Source: an uncultured Eubacteriales bacterium
GTDB lineage: Bacteria; Bacillota; Clostridia; Christensenellales; DTU072
NCBI GenBank assembly: GCA_949292905.1
Contig: CASFAV010000011.1
Coordinates: 1 to 64,000, forward strand
Direction: 5' to 3'
DNA length: 64,000 nucleotides
Shown one piece after another: positions 15,529 to 22,732 of the stretch. The notes under the pieces were generated by a model, which did no database searches, was not told the DNA's origin, and was given only the letters and a program-made list of their open reading frames with translations. The translations under genes and the position numbers were made by a program. Within the stretch, counting starts at the first letter, position 1. Each line of letters opens with the position of its first letter.

Positions 15529-16971
15529 TTAAAATTTTTTATTTCTCAACCTGCTTTCGCGAAGCAGTTTCTCTTTATATTGCGCGTTACGGGACTTGGG
15601 GACCGCGCGCGGTTTGTTGACGGGGCGCGACATTATGTAATACCGCAATTCGTCCAAAGCGTGGTCGTCCCGTTTGACGGGCACGTCCCCGTCGCCCCAC
15701 CAATACCCCTTGAGCTCGCGGATGAGGTTGACGCAGTTACGGAAAACGTATATCTTCGGCGGTCTCGCGCCGAGGTATTCCTTTACGCGCGTGATCCCCG
15801 CGAACAGCTGCTTGTTGACCGAGGTGTTCACGGCGATGCCGTGCTCGTAAAACAGCTCGCTCACCGATTTGACGGAAGCGAGCGTACGTTGGTTCGCCGC
15901 AGGATCGATGAGCGCCGCGAGCCTGCCCTCTCTGTCGCGAGCCCATCCCAGCGAATCGGCGATGGAAAGTATTCGCTCCGCGTGGTAGCTTACGTCCTTA
16001 CCGCGCTCGTAATGCTCCGCCACTACGTATATTACGCCGTCGTAATCCTGACAATAGAAATGACACGACAAGGGATTGTTGAGCCCCGGATCTATGCTTA
16101 CCCCGCTCTGCCATTCTGCCGGAAACTCGAAAGGCTCTATTACGTGTACCGATTGGTCGAATTCGGGATACACAAGTCCCTCGTTTGCGCGGAATCTGCC
16201 GTACTTTCTGGACTCCAGAGAGTCTGCCGACATGCTTTCGCTGAGCCTCGCGATCTCCCCTTTGTCGAGGAAGGGGTTGTCCGCCCACTCCATGCTTTCC
16301 CACCATACCTCGGGGTCGTTACGCGCGTTGAGATATATCTCGTCGTACACCCAGGTCAAACCTTTGAGCGGTGTCATCGTGCCGAATATCTCGCCCACTC
16401 TGTCGAGAACGCGCATGCGGCATTCTTCGTAAATATCCTGCGGCGGCTCTTCGTCGAACCACACGAAGTCCAAAGAAGCGCCCTGAAATTTTTCCCTGCC
16501 TTGCGAAGCGGTTTTGAAAGAAATCGACGACACGCCGCCGAACACGTTGCGCACGTATAAGGTATCGATTATCCCGCCGCAGGGAAAGTCCCTGCTCCCC
16601 GATTGCATCGTCACGCGCTCTATCCAGTCGGGATCGATGTAGCCGAGTATCTTTGCCTGCGCCACGTCGCGTTGCACTTCCTGCGACACAGACACCACCC
16701 AACCGCTTACGGAATCCCTGTTGGGTCGGTAAGGGTGATTGCCGCGCGCCAGCCATATGGCTTCTACGGCTCCGCACTCCGTCTTGCCGCTTCGGTTACC
16801 GCCGAATACCCAGCGGTTGCGTTTGAGGCTTCTATGGAAAGCGAGTTGCTTCTCGTGCACCTTTTCGCCGCGATTATATCTCTCCAGCTTCTTGCCGCGC
16901 TCTCGCACCTTCTGTTCGCGTTCTATGCGCAATATGCGCTCAAGGAGCTCCCTGTCGCCGCTTTTCAGCAT
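15529..16971 (-). CDS. Terminase large subunit
   Basis: TerL pumps DNA into the procapsid and cuts it. The 480-residue protein has a Walker A motif GGNRSGKT (57-64), a Walker B/DEAD-like FVWFDEEPP (near 165-173), the coupling region IFGTMTPLKGLTWVYDE, and an RNase H-like nuclease domain with SIDPGLNNP (near 290) and a later ALIDPAANQRT and DDHALDELRYY. All required acidic residues appear present, so the enzyme is probably functional. Its start overlaps the upstream 113-codon gene by 32 bases. Confidence 0.94.
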   Translation of the reverse strand: MLKSGDRELLERILRIEREQKVRERGKKLERYNRGEKVHEKQLAFHRSLKRNRWVFGGNRSGKTECGAVEAIWLARGNHPYRPNRDSVSGWVVSVSQEVQRDVAQAKILGYIDPDWIERVTMQSGSRDFPCGGIIDTLYVRNVFGGVSSISFKTASQGREKFQGASLDFVWFDEEPPQDIYEECRMRVLDRVGEIFGTMTPLKGLTWVYDEIYLNARNDPEVWWESMEWADNPFLDKGEIARLSESMSADSLESRKYGRFRANEGLVYPEFDQSVHVIEPFEFPAEWQSGVSIDPGLNNPLSCHFYCQDYDGVIYVVAEHYERGKDVSYHAERILSIADSLGWARDREGRLAALIDPAANQRTLASVKSVSELFYEHGIAVNTSVNKQLFAGITRVKEYLGARPPKIYVFRNCVNLIRELKGYWWGDGDVPVKRDDHALDELRYYIMSRPVNKPRAVPKSRNAQYKEKLLRESRLRNKKF

Positions 16972-17281
16972 AATATCTGTCCGCCTCCTCTCTCAAAGCG
17001 TCTTCGGCGCATTTCTCTTGCGCGCGCAACGCGCGCGCTTCCGCTTCGTCGTTGGCGCGTTCGATTTCCTCGACGATGGCTCTGAGCCTTTCGCGCCGCG
17101 TTCTGCGCGCGTGCCTCACCATACGCTCGTCTATCCCGTCATACGGAAACACTATAAGCAACTCCCCGTCCTTACCGCGCAGCTCGAATCTCGACGTGCG
17201 CGGTTCGTAATGCAAAGTATACGCGGCGTCTATCTCTTTAAGCCGCGCAGCGATATCGTGAACGTCACCTTCAATCAACAT
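16940..17281 (-). CDS. Small phage protein upstream of terL
   Basis: This 113-residue protein begins MLIEGDVHDIAARLKEIDA, has a beta-rich middle (YTLHYEPRTSRFELRG...LLIVFPYDGIDERMVRHAR) and a charged helical C-terminus. Proteins of this type are common next to terminase genes in Firmicutes phages, but no function is assigned. It overlaps terL. Between it and the operon start lies the opposite-strand SH3 gene, so its transcript must cross that gene in antisense. Confidence 0.65.
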   Translation of the reverse strand: MLIEGDVHDIAARLKEIDAAYTLHYEPRTSRFELRGKDGELLIVFPYDGIDERMVRHARRTRRERLRAIVEEIERANDEAEARALRAQEKCAEDALREEADRYYAEKRRQGAP

Positions 17282-17311
17282 AATTCGTACCTTTTTTTCA
17301 AAGTTTTTGTT

Positions 17312-17327
17312 TTAGCGACTTCGCTAA
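17312..17327. promoter_or_regulatory. Palindromic operator in the SH3 gene promoter
   Basis: TTAGCGA-CT-TCGCTAA is a perfect 16-bp palindrome (7-bp arms, 2-bp centre) placed just upstream of the TATAAT at 17333. It should bind a dimeric repressor that is not encoded in the window. Its 7-2-7 geometry matches the SOS box at 18859-18874, but the sequence differs. Confidence 0.6.
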
Positions 17328-17332
17328 CGGTC

Positions 17333-17338
17333 TATAAT
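17333..17338 (+). promoter_or_regulatory. -10 box of the SH3 gene, predicted leaderless
   Basis: TATAAT ends six bases before the ATG at 17345. No good -35 box is seen at the usual distance (TTTAGC or TTTTAG at 16-17 bases). The operator palindrome overlaps the spacer. Confidence 0.55.
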
Positions 17339-17344
17339 CCCTCT

Positions 17345-18058
17345 ATGAAATATTTTATCGCGGTTGTTGCAACAGCCGTTATAGCGATATCAACGCCTTT
17401 TGCGGTCACAGCCGAAGCCGCGGGTACGCCACACGTCGTCGTGGACGGCGACGTATGGCTCTCGGACGCCGACGGCGTAAGGCTTTTTATGTTACCGGAC
17501 ACCTATTACGCGAGAATAAACAATCTCGACGAAAACTATTACTATATAACTTTCAACGGCGTTTCCGGCAAAGTGAATAAAAACGAAGTTTCCACCGTAG
17601 GCTACCACACGCAGGCTTCGGGCACGTTGCGCGACCTGACTATCGCCGAAGAATATTCGGAATTCACGGCTATCAATCTCAAAAGCTCCCCCGATATAGG
17701 AGCCGGCAATTCCGCGGAAGTCCCCGTCGACGCCACGCTCACTTTCATAGGCAAATACCCGACTTCGGCGGGTATGTGGTACTACGTGAAATACGAACAG
17801 TTCTACGGCTATATACGCGCCGAGCGAACGAGCATGCCCGACCTTGAAATACCCGCTTTCGTACCCGAAGCGGAGCCCGAAGACACGACCGCTTCCGCAC
17901 CCCCGTCCGACAATGACGAAGGGGGCGTGCTCACGGCTCTCGAGAGCCGCGAGTTGCAGATCGTTATCATAGTCGGGCTCGCAATTCCCGCCGTAGCGAT
18001 AATAATACTTCTTTTCCGTCCCAAAGCCGGTAAACGCGATAAATACTACGAGGACTGA
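17345..18058 (+). CDS. Membrane-anchored SH3-like protein, moron-like gene in the phage operon
   Basis: This 237-residue protein has a signal peptide (MKYFIAVVATAVIAISTPFAVTAEAAG), an extracellular bacterial SH3-like region (HVVVDGDVWLSDADG... and IAEEYSEFTAINLKSSPDIGAG, YVKYEQFYGYIRAERT), an acidic Pro/Glu/Thr-rich linker (EAEPEDTTASAPPSDNDEGG) and a C-terminal membrane helix (LQIVIIVGLAIPAVAIIILLF) with a short basic tail. It is the only plus-strand gene in an otherwise minus-strand head operon and has its own promoter and operator, the hallmarks of a moron expressed in the resident state. A cell-envelope or superinfection-exclusion role is plausible. It overlaps the small terminase gene by 13 bases tail to tail. 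Confidence 0.8.
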   Translation: MKYFIAVVATAVIAISTPFAVTAEAAGTPHVVVDGDVWLSDADGVRLFMLPDTYYARINNLDENYYYITFNGVSGKVNKNEVSTVGYHTQASGTLRDLTIAEEYSEFTAINLKSSPDIGAGNSAEVPVDATLTFIGKYPTSAGMWYYVKYEQFYGYIRAERTSMPDLEIPAFVPEAEPEDTTASAPPSDNDEGGVLTALESRELQIVIIVGLAIPAVAIIILLFRPKAGKRDKYYED

Positions 18059-18339
18059 TCGGAAGCCGCAAGCTCTTTGAGCAGGCGCGCTTTTTCCCTT
18101 TCGAGCTCCGCGTCCGACATGCGCGAGAATTCCCCTTCCGGATTGGCAAGCTCCATATATGCGCGCGCCGCGGCGACGTCGGGCGGATAATGCTTGTTCT
18201 GCGTCTTCTCCTTCACCGCTCGGCGGTTGCCTTCCTCGTCTATCAAATATTCGGTGAGTCTCTCCTCGACCGTATAGCCTTCCGCTTTACGGTAAACGCT
18301 TTCGAGCAGTTTGTCTCTCTCCGCTCCGTTGTTACTCAT
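18046..18339 (-). CDS. Candidate terminase small subunit
   Basis: This 97-residue protein starts MSNNGAERDKLLESVYRKAEGYTVEE and contains VKEKTQNKHYPPDVAAARAYMEL, which resembles the C-terminal part of small terminase subunits (basic stretch, PP-D, helical end). A clear N-terminal helix-turn-helix is not seen, so the call is tentative. It lies second in the operon, where a small terminase is expected. The start at 18339 was chosen because it overlaps the stop of the upstream gene in a coupled junction; a longer frame opens at 18390. Confidence 0.55.
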   Translation of the reverse strand: MSNNGAERDKLLESVYRKAEGYTVEERLTEYLIDEEGNRRAVKEKTQNKHYPPDVAAARAYMELANPEGEFSRMSDAELEREKARLLKELAASDQSS

Positions 18340-18832
18340 CGCCGCTTCCTCCGCTTTTGAAATTTTCAGACAACGCGTAAGCTTCGGCAACCTTTTTCGC
18401 GCAATCTATAAACAACCGTTCGTCGTCGAATACTTCTATGACCAGCTTGTCGGTGAAACCGAATATTTCGACGTACGTGCGCAGTTTGTTGAGCGCGGTA
18501 TTTTTACGCGAACGCAGAAGCGATTTCGTCACGTTCAGCTTTTCGGCGAGTTTGTCCTTGTTCATACATTTGAAATACACGCCTTCTATTACTTCGCGCT
18601 GTTCTTTCGAAAGGAAGCCCAACGCGGACGTCATGGCGTTACGCAAAGCGACGAGGTTTTCGAGAATATCTCCTACGCGGAATATCCTTGCGTAAATCAC
18701 GTTAGCCGCGATTTCGCGCGAATTGCACTCGTAACTGTACAAATATTTCAGTTTTCTCTTATAGTTGCTTATAAGATCGGGTAAAGCGGGATAAGCGTAC
18801 AGCAACGTTGCCGCCAACTTCGAAGATATCAT
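18332..18832 (-). CDS. Sigma-70 region 4-like / ArpU-type phage transcription regulator
   Basis: This 166-residue protein is the first gene of the head operon. The middle part contains LGFLSKEQREVIEGVYFKCMNKDKLAEKLNVTKSLLRSRKNTALNKLRTY, a sigma-70 region 4 or ArpU-like helix-turn-helix, so it probably activates late genes or regulates the operon. The start at 18832 was chosen because GGGAGGAAAC precedes that ATG; the frame opens earlier at 18892, but that is upstream of the predicted transcription start. Its leader contains the SOS box. Confidence 0.7.
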   Translation of the reverse strand: MISSKLAATLLYAYPALPDLISNYKRKLKYLYSYECNSREIAANVIYARIFRVGDILENLVALRNAMTSALGFLSKEQREVIEGVYFKCMNKDKLAEKLNVTKSLLRSRKNTALNKLRTYVEIFGFTDKLVIEVFDDERLFIDCAKKVAEAYALSENFKSGGSGDE

Positions 18833-18859
18833 GTTTCCTCCCTTTCGCTGTGAAAAATA

Positions 18860-18873
18860 CGAACACTTGTTCG
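18860..18873. promoter_or_regulatory. LexA (SOS) box controlling the phage head operon
   Basis: CGAACACTTGTTCG has the perfect arms CGAAC-N4-GTTCG of the Gram-positive LexA/DinR box and extends to a 16-bp palindrome (ACGAACA-CT-TGTTCGT). It covers about +3 to +16 of the operon transcript, an ideal repression site. It predicts that DNA damage switches on the head genes directly. Confidence 0.8.
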
Positions 18874-18882
18874 TGTATCCAC

Positions 18883-18911
18883 AGTATAGCATCGCCTTAT
18901 CGTGAAGTCAA
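18883..18911 (-). promoter_or_regulatory. Promoter of the phage head operon
   Basis: On the minus strand TTGACT (18911-18906) and TATACT (18888-18883) are separated by 17 bases. Transcription should begin near 18876, at the edge of the SOS box. It drives about 10.8 kb of genes down to the terminator at 8096. Confidence 0.8.
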
Positions 18912-19032
18912 CAGCGCGGACAAATAAAATTTTTCATAAACGAGAAAGTCCGTTAAACGGGACAAATAAGTCGCGATGCGGAGCGGAGGAAAGCACGCGA
19001 ACGCGAGAATACATGTCGGCGGACAAAATAAT
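18912..19032. other. Gene-free spacer with three GGACAAATAA-like motifs
   Basis: GGACAAATAA occurs near 18918 and 18960, and a variant, GGACAAAATAA, near 19020. The stretch separates the phage operon from the surface operon. No reading frame, tRNA or attachment site could be identified. Confidence 0.35.
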
Positions 19033-19055
19033 ACGGGCGCGCGTCGCGCGCCCGT
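19033..19055 (-). terminator. Terminator of the surface protein operon
   Basis: ACGGGCGCGCG and CGCGCGCCCGT form an 11-pair stem around a single base, followed on the minus strand by ATTATTTTG. It lies 30 bases after the stop codon of the last gene of the operon that starts near 33.3 kb. A palindrome this GC-rich will also form on the other strand. Confidence 0.75.
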
Positions 19056-19085
19056 GAGAGCCTGATTGAGCAATATATATACGCG

Positions 19086-19979
19086 TTATGTTCTGATGAA
19101 CGGCGAAACGATGCGTTCGTCGATATAGTATTTACGTTTTGTTTCGTTGAAATACGCTACGAGATTAATGCAGTTGTAGCCTACGAACGCCGCGGGCAAG
19201 ACCATTATCGGCACCACTCCGAGGGTAAACACCGCCGTAGCCGCGACTATGCCGAATACCGACACGAGCATAGCGAGGAAGGAAGGATAGACCTCTCTGA
19301 CCGCCGAAAAGCTGAAGTCGCCGAAAAACGCTTTGCAGGAATCGGAAAATTTCATGTTTTCGCAAATAGTGAGCGGTATCCACCTGCCGAAAACGCTCAT
19401 ACGCAACGCATACAATGCGATAGCCGCTATTACCGCTATCACCAGACCGACGATGTCGAGAGCGTTGAAAAGCCACGAAGCGAGGAAATAGCAAACCGCG
19501 AAGATAACCATATCTATAGGAACGGTGATGACGGTATATGTAAGAGCGAAAAGCGCGCCTTTACCCGCCATCGCTATCATCGCGTTGACGAATCCGGAAT
19601 TGAAATTCGATGACATTTTGTTATAGAGGACGTACGCCGCGGGCACCAGCGCGAAGCTTACGCCCAGACGCAGCATCACGAAAATGACGATGTACAGAGC
19701 GACTGCGCGGGCAATCTCAGCGGAATTACGGCTGAAGAACGTTTTCAATCCGGCATTGAGCGCCGCCCCGGCGCCGCTGTTGCCGGCGAAAAAATTATCG
19801 AAATCCTCTCTGATCTCGTCCGCAAGATCGATATCTGCGTCGAGCGCCTCGAGTATCGGGTCGGTAACGGAGACGATGACGGCGACGCCTATGAGTATCA
19901 GCACCGTCGAATAGAGAAACACTTTGGCGATGAGTCCTATATTGGAAATCGTAAGGGAAAGAGCGTGTCTGGTATTCAT
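19086..19979 (-). CDS. Polytopic membrane protein of the surface operon (second)
   Basis: This 297-residue protein has about six hydrophobic segments, including FLYSTVLILIGVAVIVSV near the N-terminus, AVALYIVIFVMLRLGVSFALV, FALTYTVITVPIDMVIFAVCYFLA and VSVFGIVAATAVFTLGVVPIMVL. A loop with an acidic stretch (ALDADIDLADEIREDFDNFF) lies outside or inside the membrane after the first helix. No family was recognised. The start at 19979 was chosen because it overlaps the upstream stop as ATGA and has AGGAGA before it. Co-translation with the two anchored surface proteins suggests a role in their export or assembly. Confidence 0.75.
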   Translation of the reverse strand: MNTRHALSLTISNIGLIAKVFLYSTVLILIGVAVIVSVTDPILEALDADIDLADEIREDFDNFFAGNSGAGAALNAGLKTFFSRNSAEIARAVALYIVIFVMLRLGVSFALVPAAYVLYNKMSSNFNSGFVNAMIAMAGKGALFALTYTVITVPIDMVIFAVCYFLASWLFNALDIVGLVIAVIAAIALYALRMSVFGRWIPLTICENMKFSDSCKAFFGDFSFSAVREVYPSFLAMLVSVFGIVAATAVFTLGVVPIMVLPAAFVGYNCINLVAYFNETKRKYYIDERIVSPFIRT

Positions 19980-20827
19980 CAGTTTCTCCTTTTGGGTTTG
20001 TAATAGAAATATTCTCTCGGATAATCTTCGCGTTGAAGTTCGAGGATCTCGTAATAAGACACGAAAGTGAGCGCGACGAGGTAGGTGAACACGAGTGTAT
20101 ACGTCACCGTTTCCACCACTATCGAAGCCACGGCGTTGCGCGCGGCGCCTACGGCGACGCCGACTGCGACGCATACGGTCACGGGTATAGTTACCGTAAA
20201 GAACATTTTGATTTGAAGTTTACCGGTTATCTTGCTCGCCGAAGCGGTGAATGCGTGGAAAGACCGCAGCCCGTTAAATACCATGAACGGAAGATACATC
20301 ACTCCGATGGTCACCATGAAGCACAGCAACAGGAATGCCAGTACGCCGGCGACGCAGCTGAATAGAGCGGCTACCGTCGCGTCCTCGAAGGTCTGGAACA
20401 TGACGAAAAGCGCCGTTAGGATCGCCTTGATGATCAAAGTTATCGCGCCGTACATAAAGGTGGCTGCCATCACGGGGAAGAAGTTCTCGTTGAATTCGCG
20501 GAAAATGACGCTCAGCTTGAAAACTCCCACGCGCATACTGCGCGCGACGACCGTGGACACGACCGAGAAAAAGAACATTATGAATATTACCGCTACGCAC
20601 AGTCCGCCCAGCGTGATCGGCCAGTTCAGGTTACCGTTGAGGCACCAAGCGTGCCAGAAATCGGTATCTCCTACGGTAAAATTGCTCAGCCACTTGAACA
20701 CCACCGCATTCGGCGCGGCGAATGCCGCCACAAACCCTACCGGCAAGAAAAGGAGAAATATGGTCAAAAAGCGTTTTCCCTTTTCCAATACGAAAAGATA
20801 TTCCATCGTTTTCTTGAAATATTTCAT
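19979..20827 (-). CDS. Polytopic membrane protein of the surface operon (first)
   Basis: This 282-residue protein has about six membrane segments (FLTIFLLFLPVGFVAAFAA, GGLCVAVIFIMFFFSVVS, FPVMAATFMYGAITLIIKAIL, LFSCVAGVLAFLLLCFMVTIGV and two more). It has the basic N-terminus MKYFKKTMEYLFVLEKGKRF and a basic C-terminus, both probably cytoplasmic. It looks like a distant relative of the protein that follows it. No family was recognised. Its ATG directly abuts the TAA of the upstream surface protein gene, and its stop overlaps the next start, so the order is translationally coupled. Confidence 0.75.
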   Translation of the reverse strand: MKYFKKTMEYLFVLEKGKRFLTIFLLFLPVGFVAAFAAPNAVVFKWLSNFTVGDTDFWHAWCLNGNLNWPITLGGLCVAVIFIMFFFSVVSTVVARSMRVGVFKLSVIFREFNENFFPVMAATFMYGAITLIIKAILTALFVMFQTFEDATVAALFSCVAGVLAFLLLCFMVTIGVMYLPFMVFNGLRSFHAFTASASKITGKLQIKMFFTVTIPVTVCVAVGVAVGAARNAVASIVVETVTYTLVFTYLVALTFVSYYEILELQREDYPREYFYYKPKRRN

Positions 20828-22732
20828 TTACTTCCTCTTTTTCTTCTTACTCTTATTGGAAGGCGTGCTTTTGCTGTCGGGCGATACGGTTTCCGAATTT
20901 TCCGATTTATCTTCGGACTCGACCGCAGCCGACTTATCGGTTTTCTTTTTACTCGGAAGCTTGCCTACCGCGTAAAGTATACCTATGACCGCGCCCGCGA
21001 TCACGGCTGCGCCGCCGAGTACTCCGAGCGTTATCCATAGCGGCATAAGCTCGTTTCCGTCCCCTTCCGGGTCGGTTTCCGCAGTCACGAAAAAGTAATC
21101 GGCGTTATTATACGACGTTTCGAAACGTACCCATGAAGCGCCGTCAACGAATTTTTCTTTATCGTACTTCCCGTTAGCGCCGGTGACGAGGGCTATTTCC
21201 TCTACCCTGTCCGAAAGCGTCAGATTGATAATTATCGCGCTCGACGGAACGGCGGAAAGCACGTCGTTGACGGTAAGCTTGTACGAAAGTCGGTAAACGT
21301 ATCTCGCGTCTTCCATGCCGGAAGCCGCTACGGCGCTGCCGGAGTCAAAATCGCCGTCGAAACGCGCCACCGTTATCTGTATTTTGACTATATCACCGCC
21401 TAAAGCCTTGGCTGTATCGGAATTGAAATTCAACACGCTTAATTCTCCGAAAAGGAGATCTTCGTTGATTATCTCGACAACGTAATCGGCGCCGTACTCG
21501 CATCCCTCGCGGAATTCTTTCATTTCGTTGTCTATAAAGCTCCAGTATCTATCGGAAATGTCGGGATCGGAGGACATGAAAGCGAGCATCAGATTGCCGT
21601 AAGCGGCAGAAGTTTTCTCGTACAGCGCGGTATTGACCTTATCTTTATTGTTTTCTATTTCCGCGCCGCAGTCGATCATGATCTGCTCGACGTTCACCTT
21701 CATAATATGACCGCTGACGTTCTTGTCCACGATGAAGCGTTCGTCCACTTCTATCACCACTTTGTCGGCGAACAGCGCCCCTACGGACATATTGCCGACT
21801 CTGTCGAGCGCATAATAATAGTAATAACCGTCGTCCTCAATTTCGAAATCGAGCACGTATGAGAGCTGAACGGCGTTATTTATAGTGTGTTCCTTGATGA
21901 TATTCCACTTCGGATCAACGACGCCCTCTCCGACGTCTTCGTCAGAAAGCGCGACGTCGGTATAGAATACCGCTACGTAAAATATTCCGCTGTATCCTGT
22001 CCCGAATTCGCTCGACGTAAACCTGTCGGTAAAGGTCGTTTTGGCTTTGAGCACGTAAGTGCCGTCGCCCGCGGTCGCTTTGTAGCCTTCTACGAGATAG
22101 CCGTATTCGTCGGCGGAAGGCACCGGCGGCATCCAGTCGATCTCTCTGACCTGCCTGTTGGCGTACATCGGATTTTCGCCGTCTAAAGTGCACATCACGT
22201 TCAATTCGCCGTTGATGTGTACGGTCACCTGCATCGTTTTTGTAGAATTCGCGGTGGTGATCGCCGTCCATTCCGCGTCGAAAAAAGAGCCTTCGTTCTC
22301 GCGCGACACGCTTCCTTCGCCCGTTACTTTCATATACGGTATCTCGGAATCCTCCACGTCGTCGCCTTTGATAGCCCAGAACCAGTCGTCGCTTCCGTAA
22401 ACGGCGTCGTCCGTGTTGCCCGCGGCGTCCACGTCGTAAGCGATGTATATACCGGTAACCGTAGCGGGCGCGCTTATTTTCAGGGTAACTCCTGCCGTGG
22501 CTCCGTTGAATCCCGTAACGCCCTGCGCGTAATCGGTGACGTCGCTTATATTCAGCGTGCCGCCGCCCGCGCCGACGGACGAATCGTTGTCGGCGTGCGC
22601 TACGCCGTCGCCGTGCCCGTGCGTCACGAGCACGCCGAACGACAGCGCCGCCGCCAGAATTATTAAGATAGCGCACGCGCACGCCGCGGCTACGCTGCGC
22701 TTTCGCGCGCATTTTGACTTTATAATCTCCAT
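20828..22732 (-). CDS. Tail-anchored surface protein of the four-gene operon
   Basis: This 634-residue protein has an N-terminal signal segment (KRSVAAACACAILIILAAALSFGVLV, with a basic start) and a C-terminal membrane helix near 564-590 (LWITLGVLGGAAVIAGAVIGILYAV). A Lys-rich cytoplasmic tail follows (SKKKTDKSAAV...SKKKKRK). The extracellular part is beta-rich with Ig-like patterns (YLVEGYKATAGDGTYVLKA, YALDRVGNMSVGALF). No LPXTG motif is present. The start at 22732 lies 13 bases inside the end of the giant gene upstream; a longer frame opens at 22810. Its arrangement with the giant protein suggests the two work as a pair on the surface. Confidence 0.8.
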   Translation of the reverse strand: MEIIKSKCARKRSVAAACACAILIILAAALSFGVLVTHGHGDGVAHADNDSSVGAGGGTLNISDVTDYAQGVTGFNGATAGVTLKISAPATVTGIYIAYDVDAAGNTDDAVYGSDDWFWAIKGDDVEDSEIPYMKVTGEGSVSRENEGSFFDAEWTAITTANSTKTMQVTVHINGELNVMCTLDGENPMYANRQVREIDWMPPVPSADEYGYLVEGYKATAGDGTYVLKAKTTFTDRFTSSEFGTGYSGIFYVAVFYTDVALSDEDVGEGVVDPKWNIIKEHTINNAVQLSYVLDFEIEDDGYYYYYALDRVGNMSVGALFADKVVIEVDERFIVDKNVSGHIMKVNVEQIMIDCGAEIENNKDKVNTALYEKTSAAYGNLMLAFMSSDPDISDRYWSFIDNEMKEFREGCEYGADYVVEIINEDLLFGELSVLNFNSDTAKALGGDIVKIQITVARFDGDFDSGSAVAASGMEDARYVYRLSYKLTVNDVLSAVPSSAIIINLTLSDRVEEIALVTGANGKYDKEKFVDGASWVRFETSYNNADYFFVTAETDPEGDGNELMPLWITLGVLGGAAVIAGAVIGILYAVGKLPSKKKTDKSAAVESEDKSENSETVSPDSKSTPSNKSKKKKRK

